Source: Glycomyces xiaoerkulensis (lineage in GTDB: Bacteria > Actinomycetota > Actinomycetes > Mycobacteriales > Micromonosporaceae). From it: 64,000 nucleotides of DNA. Both the position numbers and the translations under genes were made by a program. Position 1 is the stretch's first letter. Each line of letters opens with the position of its first letter. Location of the stretch: contig NZ_PGGV01000033.1 of the NCBI RefSeq assembly GCF_002798405.1, forward strand, positions 62,001-126,000, written 5' to 3'. Below, one piece after another: positions 52,327 to 62,011 of the stretch. The notes under the pieces were generated by a model that did not search any database, was not told where the DNA came from, and worked only from the letters and a program-made list of their open reading frames with translations.

Positions 52327-52926
52327 GTGTACGACGGGGCATTGGGCGATCTGATCGAGGAGCTGGGGCAGTTGCCGGGCATCGGCCCGAAGAGCGCCCA
52401 GCGCCTCGCCTTCCACCTGCTCGCCGCCGACGGCTCCGACGTCGAGCGGCTGACCTCGGCGCTGCACCGGGTCAAGGACCAGGTCCGGTTCTGCGACGTG
52501 TGCGGCAACGTCTCCGAGTCCGAGCGGTGCGCGATCTGCCGCGACCAGCGCCGGAGCGCCGAGCTCATCTGCGTGGTCGAAGAGCCCAAGGACGTCCTGG
52601 CGATCGAGCGCACCGGCGAGTTCCGCGGCAGCTACCACGTCCTCGGCGGGGCGATCAACCCGCTCGAAGGCATCGGCCCCGACGACCTGCGCATCCGCTC
52701 CCTGATGTCCCGCCTCCAGGGCGGCGAGACCAAGGAGCTCATCATCGCCACCGACCCCAACACCGAGGGCGAGGCCACCGCCACCTACCTGGCGATGCTC
52801 GTCAAACCCATGGGCTTCAAGGTGACCCGCCTGGCCAGTGGCCTCCCGGTCGGCGGCGACCTCGAGTACGCCGACGAAGTCACCCTCGGCCGCGCCTTCT
52901 CCGGCCGCCGCGACGTCGACTCCTGA
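52327..52926 (+). CDS. recR: Recombination mediator RecR
   Basis: 199 residues. A helix-hairpin-helix ([20 protein letters not shown]), zinc finger C..C...C..C ([19 protein letters not shown]), a Toprim domain ([29 protein letters not shown]) and the C-terminal Walker-like segment. It loads RecA at gaps with RecO/RecF. GTG at 52327 with GAAGGAG upstream. Confidence 0.97.
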   Translation: MYDGALGDLIEELGQLPGIGPKSAQRLAFHLLAADGSDVERLTSALHRVKDQVRFCDVCGNVSESERCAICRDQRRSAELICVVEEPKDVLAIERTGEFRGSYHVLGGAINPLEGIGPDDLRIRSLMSRLQGGETKELIIATDPNTEGEATATYLAMLVKPMGFKVTRLASGLPVGGDLEYADEVTLGRAFSGRRDVDS

Positions 52927-53060
52927 CCGCGCGCCCGCGCCGCTGCGCCCCAATGGAAACTCCGGCCCCGCGGGTTCGCGCACGGCCGGTAACAATCCGA
53001 GCCGAATCCATCACGGTTGCATAACGCTCAACCGTGGCACAACTCACCGTGTCCTAATCT

Positions 53061-53084
53061 GTTGGGTACCTCCGAGTACCCAAC
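53061..53084 (+). promoter_or_regulatory. Hairpin in the leader of the peptide importer operon
   Basis: GTTGGGTAC (53061-53069) pairs with GTACCCAAC (53076-53084). It starts right after a -10-like TAATCT (53055-53060) and ends 21 bases before the binding-protein gene. As an operator it would overlap the transcription start; as RNA it would cap the 5' end. Confidence 0.5.
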
Positions 53085-53105
53085 GAAACGACGGGTGAAC
53101 TACCT

Positions 53106-54848
53106 ATGCGCACGTCTCGAACCACCCTTGCCAGGCGCGCCATCGGCGCCGCGGCCGGAGCGATACTCTCGTTCGGCCTGCTCACCGCCTGCGGCAGCGA
53201 CGGCGGATCCGATGAGGACGCCGAGTCCGCCGAGGACTTCGACTTCACCTGCCCCGAGCGGGAGGACGCCGAGCGCGCCCCCGACGAAGAGGCCAACGAG
53301 AACACCCCCTTCGTGTTCGGGACCCCGGGCGACCCGAGCTCCCTCGACCCCGTGTTCGCCTCCGACGGCGAGACCTTCCGCATCACCCGCCAGGTCTACG
53401 ACACCCTCCTGGACCACGACTGCACCGAGATGGTCCCCGGCCTCGCCGAAAGCTGGGAGCAGAACGACGAGGGCACCGAGTGGACCTTCCACCTGCGCGA
53501 AGGCGTCACCTTCCACGACGGGACGCCGCTCGACGGCGCGGCCGTGTGCGCCAACTTCGACCGCTGGAACAACTTCACCGGCGGTTACCAGTCGCCGAAC
53601 TACACCTACTATTACTCGAAGTTCTTCGACGGATACGCCGAGAACGACCCCGAGATGGGCATCGAGGCCGAGACCAACTACGCCGGATGCGAGGCGGACG
53701 GGCTCACCGCCACGATCAGGATCCACGAGTACACCGCCAACTTCCCGGGCGCGTTCAGCATGGCCACCACCGCCATCGTGAGCCCCGGCTCGCTCGAGCA
53801 GATCACCGACGACGAGGTCGAGACCGCCGACGACCCGCTGCCCGAGTACACCCAGACCGCCGACGTCCTGGCCGGCACCGGCCCGTATCAGTTGGCCGAG
53901 TGGGACCACAGCGGGCAGGCGGTCACCCTGGAACGCTTCGACGACTACTGGGGTGAGACCGCCGAGGTCAAGACCCTGATCTTCCGCACCATCTCCGACG
54001 AGAACGCCCGCCGCCAGGCCCTGGAGGCCGGCGACATCCACGGCTACGACCTGGTCGCCCCCGCCGACGTGCAGCCGCTGGCCGAAGGCGGCTTCCAGGT
54101 GCCGACGCGCGGGGTGTTCAACATCCTCTACATGACCTACACCCAGGGCCACGCCCCGCTCGACGACCACACCGTCCGCGAGGCGCTCTCGCACGCGGTC
54201 GACCGGCAGCGAATCGTCGATTCCGTGCTGCCCCCGGGCGGCACCGTCGCCACCCAGTTCATGCCGCCCAGCCTCGAAGGCTGGTCCGAGGACGTGGTCA
54301 CCTACGAGCACGACCCCGACCTGGCCCAGGAGATGCTGGCCGACGCCGGACACGAGGACCTGACCCTCGAGTTCTGCTACCCGACCGACGTCACCCGGCC
54401 CTACATGCCGGCGCCGAAGGACATCTTCGACATCATCGCCTCCGACCTGGAGGCCGTGGGCGTCACCGTCGAGGCCACGCCGATCACCTGGGTCGAGTAC
54501 ATCCCGACCACCCGCAGCGGCGACTGCCCGCTGTACCTGCTCGGCTGGACCGGCGACTTCAACGAGGCCTACAACTTCCTGGGCACCTGGTTCGCCACCG
54601 AGACCACCGAGTGGGGCTTCGACAACCAGGCGATCTTCGACGGCCTGGCCGAGGCCGCGGCCGAACCGGACCCGTCGGTCCGCGCCGAGCACTGGGCCGG
54701 GCTCAACGAGCTGATCATGGAGGAGCTGCCGGGTCTGCCGATCTCGCACTCGCCGCCGTCGATCGCCTTCGCCCCGGACGTGTATCCGATGGACGTCTCC
54801 CCGCTGACGCAGGAGGACTTCTCGCAGATGTACTTCGCCGCAGAGTGA
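53106..54848 (+). CDS. Peptide ABC transporter substrate-binding lipoprotein
   Basis: 580 residues, SBP family 5 (DppA/OppA). The signal peptide ends in the lipobox LTAC at Cys 28, so the protein is lipid-anchored. The mature part shows FTPGDPSSLDPVF-like start, YDTLLDHD, GLAESWEQNDEGTEWTFHLREGVTFHDGTPLDG, and AGTGPYQLAEWD, typical of the family. Ligand probably di- or oligopeptides. First gene of a five-gene operon. Confidence 0.93.
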   Translation: MRTSRTTLARRAIGAAAGAILSFGLLTACGSDGGSDEDAESAEDFDFTCPEREDAERAPDEEANENTPFVFGTPGDPSSLDPVFASDGETFRITRQVYDTLLDHDCTEMVPGLAESWEQNDEGTEWTFHLREGVTFHDGTPLDGAAVCANFDRWNNFTGGYQSPNYTYYYSKFFDGYAENDPEMGIEAETNYAGCEADGLTATIRIHEYTANFPGAFSMATTAIVSPGSLEQITDDEVETADDPLPEYTQTADVLAGTGPYQLAEWDHSGQAVTLERFDDYWGETAEVKTLIFRTISDENARRQALEAGDIHGYDLVAPADVQPLAEGGFQVPTRGVFNILYMTYTQGHAPLDDHTVREALSHAVDRQRIVDSVLPPGGTVATQFMPPSLEGWSEDVVTYEHDPDLAQEMLADAGHEDLTLEFCYPTDVTRPYMPAPKDIFDIIASDLEAVGVTVEATPITWVEYIPTTRSGDCPLYLLGWTGDFNEAYNFLGTWFATETTEWGFDNQAIFDGLAEAAAEPDPSVRAEHWAGLNELIMEELPGLPISHSPPSIAFAPDVYPMDVSPLTQEDFSQMYFAAE

Positions 54849-54871
54849 ACCGGATCGAGTAAAAGCAGAAT

Positions 54872-55879
54872 ATGCTGCGCTACACGGTCAAACGCCTCCT
54901 GCAGTTGACGGTGGCGTTGCTGGGACTGACGCTGCTGCTGTTCGCGTGGTTCAAGGCCCTCCCGGGCGGACCCGAGAACCGGCTGCTTCCCGACGACGCC
55001 ACCGATCAGCAGCGGGAGGCGCTGCGGCGCGCCCTGGGGCTGGACGAACCGATCTGGACGCAGTACGTCGAGTTCCTCGGCCGGATCGTCCGGCTCGACT
55101 TCGGCTCGTCCCTGTCGTCCGGCCGCCCCATCGCCACCGAACTGGCCGACCGCCTGCCGGCCACGGTCGAGCTGTCGCTGTTCGCGATCGTCATCGCCAT
55201 CGGCGTCGGCATCCCGCTCGGCTACCTCGCCGCCCGCAAACGGGGCTCCTGGCTGGACTTCATCGCCGTCTCCGGATCCCTGATCGGGATCTGCACGCCG
55301 GTGTTCTTCCTGGCCGCCATGCTGAAAGTGGTCTTCTCCCAGAACATGGGCGTCTTCCCCACCTTCGGCAGGCTCACCCCGGGGACCGGCTTCACCGAGG
55401 TCACCGGGTTCCGGGTCCTCGACGGGCTCATCACCGGCGAGCTCGACGTCGTCGGCAATGCGCTGGTCCACCTGGTCCTGCCCGCGGTCGCCCTCGCCTC
55501 GATCCCGCTGGCGGTGATCACCCGCATCACCCGCGCCAGCGTCCTGGAGGTCCTCGGCGAGGACTACGTGCGCACCGCCGACGCCAAGGGACTCAAGCCG
55601 CAGACGATCCGCGCCCGCCACGTCATGAAGAACGCCCTCCTCCCGGTGGTGACCGTGATCGGCCTGCTCCTGGGCAGCCTGTTCGCCGGCGCCGTGCTGA
55701 CCGAGAGCGTCTTCGCCTTCGGCGGGGTGGGCTCGTTCGTCTACCAGGCGACCACCGAGCGGGACTACCCGGCGCTGCTGGGCTTCATCCTCATCATCGC
55801 CGTCTCGTACGTGGTGCTCAACCTGCTGGTCGACCTGTCCTACGGCTTCCTCGACCCGAGAGTGAGAGTGCGGTCATGA
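54872..55879 (+). CDS. Peptide ABC transporter permease 1 (DppB type)
   Basis: 335 residues, six membrane helices. N-terminal motif KRLLQLTVALLGLTLLLFAWF and GLDEPIWTQYVEFLGRIVRLDFG; the ATPase-contact EAA loop is EVLGEDYVRTADAKGLKPQTI. Stop overlaps the next ATG by four bases (ATGA). Forms the channel with the second permease. Confidence 0.95.
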   Translation: MLRYTVKRLLQLTVALLGLTLLLFAWFKALPGGPENRLLPDDATDQQREALRRALGLDEPIWTQYVEFLGRIVRLDFGSSLSSGRPIATELADRLPATVELSLFAIVIAIGVGIPLGYLAARKRGSWLDFIAVSGSLIGICTPVFFLAAMLKVVFSQNMGVFPTFGRLTPGTGFTEVTGFRVLDGLITGELDVVGNALVHLVLPAVALASIPLAVITRITRASVLEVLGEDYVRTADAKGLKPQTIRARHVMKNALLPVVTVIGLLLGSLFAGAVLTESVFAFGGVGSFVYQATTERDYPALLGFILIIAVSYVVLNLLVDLSYGFLDPRVRVRS

Positions 55880-56838
55880 CACCGGCCAAGATCGAGAAGC
55901 TCGAGCGGCTCGTCGAAGCCGGGGCGCAGGCCCGGACCGCCGAGTCGGGTTCGCTGTGGCGGCAGTCGTTCCGGAGGCTGCGCCGCTCCCCGATGGCCAT
56001 CGCCGGCGGCGCCATCGTCGGCGTCTTCGTGCTGGTGGCGGTCCTGGGGCCCTGGATAGCGCCCTACGACCCCACCGCGCAGCGGTGGGGCGACGAGGTC
56101 TTCCTCAACCGCAACGTCTTCCCCGGACCGCGCGCCGAGAACTGGTTCGGTCTCGACCACCTGGGCCGGGACATGTTCTCCCGCATGATCGTCGGCGCAC
56201 GGCAGACGCTGCTGGTCGGTGTCGTCGCCACGCTCATCGGCTTCGCCGCCGGGGCGGCCGTCGGCGGCACCGCAGCGGCGGCCGGCACTTTCGGCGGCCG
56301 CTGGGGGCAGCGGATCGAGGCGGTCATCATGCGCGCGGTCGACGTCGCGCTGTCGATCCCGATGCTGCTGCTGGCGCTCAGCGTCGCGGCGCTGCTGGGG
56401 CCGAGCCTGACCACGGTCATGATCGCGGTCGGGGTCGCGCAGATCCCGATCTTCGCCCGGCTGCTGCGCGGCTCGATGCTCGCGCAGGCCCACTCGGACT
56501 ACGTCCTGGCCGCCATCTCGCTCGGCGTCCCCAAGGGCCGCATCGTGATCTCCCACATCTTCCCCAACTCGCTGGGGCCGGTGATCGTGCAGGCCACGCT
56601 GGTGCTGGCGACGGCGATCATCGAGGCGGCGGCGCTGTCGTACCTGGGCCTGGGGAACCCCGACCCGGGCAACCCCGAGTGGGGGACCATGCTCGCCGAC
56701 GCGCAGCGGTTCCTCTCGGGCGCACCGCAATTGGCGATCTACCCCGCGGTGGGCATCATCGTCACCGCGCTCGGCTTCACCCTGCTGGGCGAGGCGATGC
56801 GCGAATCGCTCGACCCGAGGCTGAGGAGGCAGGGGTAG
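55876..56838 (+). CDS. Peptide ABC transporter permease 2 (DppC type)
   Basis: 320 residues with an extended cytoplasmic N-terminus (SLWRQSFRRLRRSPMAI), the DppC landmark WFGLDHLGRDMFSRMIVGARQTLLVG and the EAA loop SDYVLAAISLGVPKGRIVI. The start overlaps the stop of permease 1; its own stop overlaps the next GTG by one base. Confidence 0.95.
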   Translation: MTPAKIEKLERLVEAGAQARTAESGSLWRQSFRRLRRSPMAIAGGAIVGVFVLVAVLGPWIAPYDPTAQRWGDEVFLNRNVFPGPRAENWFGLDHLGRDMFSRMIVGARQTLLVGVVATLIGFAAGAAVGGTAAAAGTFGGRWGQRIEAVIMRAVDVALSIPMLLLALSVAALLGPSLTTVMIAVGVAQIPIFARLLRGSMLAQAHSDYVLAAISLGVPKGRIVISHIFPNSLGPVIVQATLVLATAIIEAAALSYLGLGNPDPGNPEWGTMLADAQRFLSGAPQLAIYPAVGIIVTALGFTLLGEAMRESLDPRLRRQG

Positions 56839-57791
56839 TGGCACTGCTTGAAGTGGAGGACCTGCGGGTCTCCTTCGGAGAGACCCGGGCCGTCGACGGC
56901 GTCGACTTCCAGGTCGACGAGGGCCAAGTCGTCGGCCTGGTGGGCGAGTCCGGCTGCGGCAAGTCGGTCACCAGCCTGGCGATCATGGGACTGCTGCCGC
57001 GGCGGGCGGCGAGCGTCGCCGGCGCCGCCCGGTACGACGGTGTCGACCTGTTCTCGCTGCCGCGCGGCGAGATGCGGCGGCTCCGGGGGCCGGACCTGGC
57101 GATGGTCTTCCAGGACCCGCTCTCCAGCCTCAACCCGGTGGTCCAGATCGGGCGGCAGATCACCGAGGTGCTCGAACGGCACCGGGGCATGCGCGGCGAG
57201 GCGGCCCGGAAGGAGGCGGTCCACCTGCTCGACCGGGTCGGCATCCCCGATCCGGCCCGCCGCCTGGGGGAGTACCCCCACCAGTTGTCCGGCGGGATGC
57301 GCCAGCGCGTCCTGATCGCCATCTCGGTGGCGTGCGCGCCGCGGCTCCTGATCGCCGACGAGCCGACCACGGCCCTGGACGTGACGATCCAGGCCCAGAT
57401 CCTGGAGCTGCTGAAGGACCTGGTCGACTCCGAGGGGACGGCGCTGCTGATGATCACCCACGACCTGGGCGTCGTGGCGGGCCTGTGCGACGAGGTCAAC
57501 GTCCTGTATTCGGGCAGGGTGGTCGAGTCGGCCCCGGCCCGGGACCTGTTCGCCAGGCCGACCCACCCGTACACGGTGGGCCTGCTGAACTCGATCCCGC
57601 GGTTGGATCTGCCGATCCACGAGCCGCTCCGGCCGATCCGGGGGTCGATCGCCGATGTGATCGGATGGAACGACGGCTGCGCGTTCGCGCCCAGGTGCGA
57701 CCGGGTGGCCGAAGAGTGCGTGGCGGGTGAGCCGCCGTTGATCGGCGCGGCCCACATGCACCGCTGCGTCAGGGCCGAGGAGGTCGCATGA
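56838..57791 (+). CDS. Peptide ABC transporter ATPase 1 (DppD type)
   Basis: 317 residues. Walker A GESGCGKS, Q loop VFQDPLSSLNPV, signature LSGGMRQR, Walker B LLIADEPTTALDV, His switch MITHDLGVV. The C-terminal oligo_HPY region has HPYTVGLLNSIP and Cys residues in CAFAPRC. GTG start shares one base with the preceding stop. Confidence 0.95.
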   Translation: MALLEVEDLRVSFGETRAVDGVDFQVDEGQVVGLVGESGCGKSVTSLAIMGLLPRRAASVAGAARYDGVDLFSLPRGEMRRLRGPDLAMVFQDPLSSLNPVVQIGRQITEVLERHRGMRGEAARKEAVHLLDRVGIPDPARRLGEYPHQLSGGMRQRVLIAISVACAPRLLIADEPTTALDVTIQAQILELLKDLVDSEGTALLMITHDLGVVAGLCDEVNVLYSGRVVESAPARDLFARPTHPYTVGLLNSIPRLDLPIHEPLRPIRGSIADVIGWNDGCAFAPRCDRVAEECVAGEPPLIGAAHMHRCVRAEEVA

Positions 57792-58798
57792 GCATCGGGA
57801 CCGAGCCCGGACCGATCGGAGCGACGACGGATCTGCTGAGCGTGGAGGACCTGGTGGTCCACTTCCCGATCCGCCGGGGCCTGGTCGTGGAGCGCACGGT
57901 CGGCCACGTCCGGGCGGTCGACGGGGTGAGCCTGGGCATCGCCGCGGGCCGGACCTACGGTCTGGTGGGCGAGTCGGGCTGCGGCAAGACCACCTTCGGC
58001 CGGGCCGTGCTGCGCCTGGAGGAGCCCACCGGCGGCCGGGTCCGGCTCGACGGCACCGAGGTGACCGGGCTGCGTTCGGACCGGCTGCGCCGCTTCCGCT
58101 CGAGGATGCAGATGGTGTTCCAGGATCCGCTCGGCTCGCTGAACCCGCGGCACAACGTGGACATGCTGCTGGCCGAGCCGCTGAAGGTCCACGGCGTCGG
58201 CAGCCGCTCCGAGCAGCGCAGGCTGGCGATCGAGACCCTGGACGCGGTCGGCCTGCCGTCGTCGGTCCTGGAGCGCTACCCGCACGAGTTCTCCGGGGGC
58301 CAGCGGCAGCGCCTCGGCATCGCCCGGGCGCTCATGCTGCGCCCGGACCTGGTCATCTGCGACGAGCCGGTGAGCGCCCTGGACGTGTCGATCCAGGCGC
58401 AGGTGATGAACCTGCTGGAGCAGCTCCAGGGCGAGTTCAACCTGACCTACCTGGTGATCGCCCACGATCTGGCGGTGGTCCGGCACATGTCCGACCGGGT
58501 CGGCGTGATGTACCTGGGCAACCTGGTCGAGGAGGCCGACTCGGAGGCGATCTACGACGACCCGCGCCACCCGTACACCAAGGCGCTGCTGTCGGCGGTG
58601 CCGCAGCCGGATCCGGAGGCCGAGGCGGATCGGGAGCGGATCATCCTCAAAGGCGACCTGCCCTCGCCGGCGGATCCGCCCTCGGGCTGCCGATTCCGGA
58701 CCCGCTGCCCGTGGGCGGCCGACATCTGCGCCGAGGAGGTGCCGGTCTGGCGGGAGGTCGGCGACGGCCACCGGGTGGCCTGCCACTTCGACCTCTGA
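57788..58798 (+). CDS. Peptide ABC transporter ATPase 2 (DppF type)
   Basis: 336 residues. Walker A GESGCGKT, VFQDPLGSLNPRH, signature FSGGQRQR, Walker B LVICDEPVSALDV, YLVIAHDLAVV, then oligo_HPY (HPYTKALLSAVP) and CRFRTRCPWA. Overlaps ATPase 1 by four bases. Last gene of the importer operon, which is complete. Confidence 0.95.
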   Translation: MSIGTEPGPIGATTDLLSVEDLVVHFPIRRGLVVERTVGHVRAVDGVSLGIAAGRTYGLVGESGCGKTTFGRAVLRLEEPTGGRVRLDGTEVTGLRSDRLRRFRSRMQMVFQDPLGSLNPRHNVDMLLAEPLKVHGVGSRSEQRRLAIETLDAVGLPSSVLERYPHEFSGGQRQRLGIARALMLRPDLVICDEPVSALDVSIQAQVMNLLEQLQGEFNLTYLVIAHDLAVVRHMSDRVGVMYLGNLVEEADSEAIYDDPRHPYTKALLSAVPQPDPEAEADRERIILKGDLPSPADPPSGCRFRTRCPWAADICAEEVPVWREVGDGHRVACHFDL

Positions 58799-58855
58799 TC
58801 GGAGCGGCGGGGTCGGGCGACCTTCGAGCGCGGCTCGGGGTGACCGAGCACGAGT

Positions 58856-58883
58856 GAGGGCCGGGCGGCGACGCCCGGCCCTC
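58856..58883. terminator. Hairpin between the importer operon and sucD
   Basis: GAGGGCCGGGC (58856-58866) pairs with GCCCGGCCCTC (58873-58883), 11 perfect pairs in a convergent spacer. No T run on either side, but the stem would serve both strands. Confidence 0.65.
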
Positions 58884-58897
58884 GAGTCGATGGGGAC

Positions 58898-59785
58898 CTA
58901 CTGGCCCTTGATGATCTCGCGCATCAGGTTCGCGGTCTCGCTCGGCGTCTTGCCGACCTTGACTCCGGCGGCCTCGAGGGCCTCCTTCTTGGAGTCGGCG
59001 GTGCCGGCCGAGCCGGAGATGATGGCGCCGGCGTGGCCCATCGTCTTGCCGGGAGGCGCGGTGAATCCGGCGATGTAGGCCACGACCGGCTTGGTCACGT
59101 GGTCCTTGATGTACTCGGCGGCGCGTTCTTCTGCATCGCCGCCGATCTCGCCGATCATGACCATCGCCTTGGTCTCCGGGTCGTTCTCGAACGCCTCGAG
59201 GCAGTCGATGTGGGTGGTCCCGATGACCGGGTCTCCGCCGATGCCGACGGAGGTGGAGAAGCCGATGTCCCGCAGCTCGAACATGAGCTGGTAGGTCAGC
59301 GTGCCGGACTTCGAGACCAGGCCGATGGGGCCGGAGCCGGTGATGTCGGCCGGGGTGATGCCCGCGTTGGACTTGTCGGGGCTGGCCACGCCCGGGCAGT
59401 TGGGCCCGACGATGCGGGTCTTGTTGCCGGTCGCCTCGGCGTGGTTCCAGAAGGTGACCGCGTCGTGGACCGGGATGCCCTCGGTGATGACCACGGCCAG
59501 GCCGATCTCGGCGTCGATCGCCTCGATGACGGCGGCCTTGCAGAACGCCGGCGGCACGAACACCACCGAGGTGTCGGCGCCGGTCTCGGCCATGGCCTCC
59601 TGGACGGAGGAGAACACCGGCAGGCTTTGCCCGTCGAAGTCGACCTTCTGGCCGGCCTTGCGCGGGTTGACGCCGCCGACGACGTTGGTGCCGGCCTTGA
59701 GCATGCGGCGGGTGTGCTTCATGCCCTCCGAGCCGGTCATGCCCTGGACGATGACCTTGCTTTGCTCGTTGAGGAAGATCGCCAT
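58898..59785 (-). CDS. sucD: Succinyl-CoA synthetase alpha subunit
   Basis: 295 residues. CoA-binding Rossmann part ([17 protein letters not shown]), the GPNCPGV segment, and the active-site phospho-His in GHAGAIISG near residue 250. With SucC it makes ATP (or GTP) and succinate from succinyl-CoA in the TCA cycle. Three bases separate it from sucC. Confidence 0.97.
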   Translation of the reverse strand: MAIFLNEQSKVIVQGMTGSEGMKHTRRMLKAGTNVVGGVNPRKAGQKVDFDGQSLPVFSSVQEAMAETGADTSVVFVPPAFCKAAVIEAIDAEIGLAVVITEGIPVHDAVTFWNHAEATGNKTRIVGPNCPGVASPDKSNAGITPADITGSGPIGLVSKSGTLTYQLMFELRDIGFSTSVGIGGDPVIGTTHIDCLEAFENDPETKAMVMIGEIGGDAEERAAEYIKDHVTKPVVAYIAGFTAPPGKTMGHAGAIISGSAGTADSKKEALEAAGVKVGKTPSETANLMREIIKGQ

Positions 59786-59788
59786 TGC

Positions 59789-60970
59789 CTAGGCCTCCTT
59801 GTGCGCGAGTTCGGCGGCCTTGTCGGCTGCTGCGTCCATGGTGTCGACCTCGGTGATCAGCGGGTGGTTCGCGTCGGCGAGGATCTTGCGGCCGACCTCG
59901 GCGTTGTTGCCGTCGAGCCGGACCACCAGCGGCTTGCGGACGTCCTCGCCGCGGTCGCGGAGCATCCGGAGGGCCCCGATGATGCCGTTGGCGACTTCGT
60001 CGCAGGCGGTGATGCCGCCGAAGACGTTGACGAACACGCTCTTGACCTGCGGGTCGGAGAGCACGACCTCGAGGCCGCTCGCCATGACCTCGGCGGAGGC
60101 GCCGCCGCCGATGTCGAGGAAGTTCGCGGGCTCGACCCCGCCGTGCCCCTCGCCGGCGTAGGCGACCACGTCGAGGGTCGACATGACCAGCCCGGCGCCG
60201 TTGCCGATGATGCCGACCTGCCCGTCGAGCTTGACGTAGTTGAGGCCGGCCTCGACCGCGCGCTGCTCGAGCGGGTCGACCGCGGAGGCGTCGGCGAACG
60301 CCTCGGCGTTCTCGGGGTGCCGGAAGGCCGCGTTCTCGTCGAGGGTGACCTTCGCGTCGAGCGCGAGGACCTTGCCCTCGGGGGTGCGGACCATGGGGTT
60401 GACCTCGACGAGCGTCGCGTCCTCGGCGACGAAGGCGTCCCAGAGCCGCACGAACACGTCGACGAGTTGGTCGCGCAGGTCGACCGGGAATCCGGCCCGG
60501 TCGGCGATGTCGCCGGCGATCTCGGGGGTGACGCCCACGCCGGCGTCGATCGGGGTCTTGACGACCTTGTCGGGCGAGGTCTTGGCGACCTCTTCGATCT
60601 CCACGCCGCCCTCGGTCGAGGCGATGCACAGGAACGTGCGGTTCGCTCGGTCGAGGAGGTAGGAGAAGTAGTACTCGGAGTCGATGTCGGCCGTGACCGT
60701 CAGCATGACCTTCTCGACGGTGTGGCCCTTGATGTCCATGCCGAGGATGTCCGTGGCGTGGGTCTTGGCCTCGTCGACGCTGTCGGCCAGCTTGACGCCG
60801 CCGGCTTTGCCGCGGCCGCCGACCTTCACCTGTGCTTTGACGACCACCCGGTCCCCGAGGCGCTCGGCGAGCTCCACGGCCTCGGCGGGGGTGGTGGCGA
60901 CGCCGCCGTCCAGTACCGGCACACTGTGCCGGGCGAACAGTGCGCGGCCCTGGTATTCGTACAGATCCAC
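59789..60970 (-). CDS. sucC: Succinyl-CoA synthetase beta subunit
   Basis: 393 residues. ATP-grasp domain with [18 protein letters not shown] and [17 protein letters not shown], the metal-binding EVNPMV, and the C-terminal CoA-ligase domain ([39 protein letters not shown]). GTG start at 60970 with GGAG upstream. First gene of sucCD; the hairpin array at 61.1-61.3 kb lies upstream of it. Confidence 0.97.
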   Translation of the reverse strand: MDLYEYQGRALFARHSVPVLDGGVATTPAEAVELAERLGDRVVVKAQVKVGGRGKAGGVKLADSVDEAKTHATDILGMDIKGHTVEKVMLTVTADIDSEYYFSYLLDRANRTFLCIASTEGGVEIEEVAKTSPDKVVKTPIDAGVGVTPEIAGDIADRAGFPVDLRDQLVDVFVRLWDAFVAEDATLVEVNPMVRTPEGKVLALDAKVTLDENAAFRHPENAEAFADASAVDPLEQRAVEAGLNYVKLDGQVGIIGNGAGLVMSTLDVVAYAGEGHGGVEPANFLDIGGGASAEVMASGLEVVLSDPQVKSVFVNVFGGITACDEVANGIIGALRMLRDRGEDVRKPLVVRLDGNNAEVGRKILADANHPLITEVDTMDAAADKAAELAHKEA

Positions 60971-61098
60971 TGTAGAGTCCGCTCCACTAGCTAGTCTTGT
61001 TCGACCGGGTTGCCCGAAGGTATCCCGTTAGCGCAGCGTAACGCGCGCGTGTCTCCGGCGATGGCCTGGCGGTGCGCGGGTGTGACGAGTTCGAGGGT

Positions 61099-61290
61099 CT
61101 CACCGCGTGCGGGCGCCGCCGTGAGCGAATAAGCGGGGACCGGACGCACCCCTCAGGCGTCCGGTCCCCTTTTAGACGGGAATCAAGCCCACCCCTCAAA
61201 GGCTTGATCCCCTTTTAGGCACGATGCCCCATCGCCACCCCTCAATCGATAGGGCATCGGCGGTTTGTGGCACGGCTCTATGAGCCGCGC
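61099..61290 (+). ncRNA. Probable structured RNA: three tandem hairpins with a shared ACCCCUCA loop
   Basis: Hairpin 1: 13-bp stem 61135-61147 / 61157-61169, loop ACCCCTCAG, then TTTTAG. Hairpin 2: stem 61178-61189 / 61201-61211 with one bulged A, loop CACCCCTCAAA, then TTTTAG. Hairpin 3: stem 61222-61234 / 61247-61259 with one mismatch, loop CCACCCCTCAAT. The stems differ completely in sequence while the loop stays ACCCCTCA, which argues for conserved RNA structure. A CTCAC/GTGAG stem (61099-61126) precedes them and CGGCTC/GAGCCG (61273-61287) follows. T tracts favour the plus strand. On the minus strand it would be a sucC leader. The design recalls actinobacterial 6C RNA, but the loops have four, not six, consecutive C. 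Confidence 0.7.
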
Positions 61291-61424
61291 AATACCGATC
61301 GGCGGTGAACGAGTCGCCGCCTTCGATGCGGTTGTTGCCGTTCGCTGTGCGCCCGACACCTATAAGAACGAGCCCGGTCGCGCACGGTTACGGGAAGTCC
61401 AAAGAATTTTTTGCCGGCGGTGTT

Positions 61425-61889
61425 CTAGCCGGTCGACGCGGTGTCTTCGGCAACCGTGTCGCCCTTCGGGCGAGGGCCGACGTGCGCGGCGACCCACTCC
61501 GCGATCGCCTGCGTGGAGGCGCCCGGACCGAAGATCGCCGACACCCCCTGCTCCTCGAGCGACGCGCTGTCCTCCTCGGGGACGATCCCGCCCCCGAAAA
61601 CGACGATGTCGCGCGCGTCGGCCTCGTCCAAGAGCTTGAGTACCCGGGGGAACAGCGTCATATGCGCGCCGGAGAGGATGCTCAATCCGATCGCGTCGGC
61701 GTCTTCGGCCAGCGCCGTGGCCACCACCTGTTCGGGAGAGTTGTGCAGGCCGGTGTAGATCACTTCCATACCCGCGTCGCGCAGCGCTCGGGCCACGACC
61801 TTCGCTCCGCGGTCGTGCCCGTCGAGCCCGACCTTCGCCACGACCACACGTACCGGCGCGTCGTTGTTCGATGCGCGCGCTGCAGACAT
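61425..61889 (-). CDS. Stand-alone cobalamin-binding protein (methylmalonyl-CoA mutase C-terminal type)
   Basis: 154 residues. The B12-binding motifs are in order: KVGLDGHDRGAKVV (DxHxxG), LSILSGAH and FGGGIVPEED. The central His would ligate cobalt. No mutase catalytic subunit is in the window, so its partner (methylmalonyl-, isobutyryl- or ethylmalonyl-type mutase) is unknown. ATG at 61889 has GAGGAGG five bases upstream. Confidence 0.88.
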   Translation of the reverse strand: MSAARASNNDAPVRVVVAKVGLDGHDRGAKVVARALRDAGMEVIYTGLHNSPEQVVATALAEDADAIGLSILSGAHMTLFPRVLKLLDEADARDIVVFGGGIVPEEDSASLEEQGVSAIFGPGASTQAIAEWVAAHVGPRPKGDTVAEDTASTG

Positions 61890-62011
61890 ACCGACCTCCT
61901 CGCTCGCGGCCGCCGCGCCGCTTGTGGCGACGCCTGCGGTGCCATGGATCTGCATGGCGGCGGCCGTCCTAGGAGTGAGCTTAGTCGCGGTCGTCCGGAG
62001 TGTGTAGGGGC

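Noticed and set aside
61135..61259. Repeated hairpins considered as a CRISPR array
   Set aside because: Only the 8-base loop is repeated, stems differ, and there are no cas genes; this is RNA structure, not spacer-repeat design.
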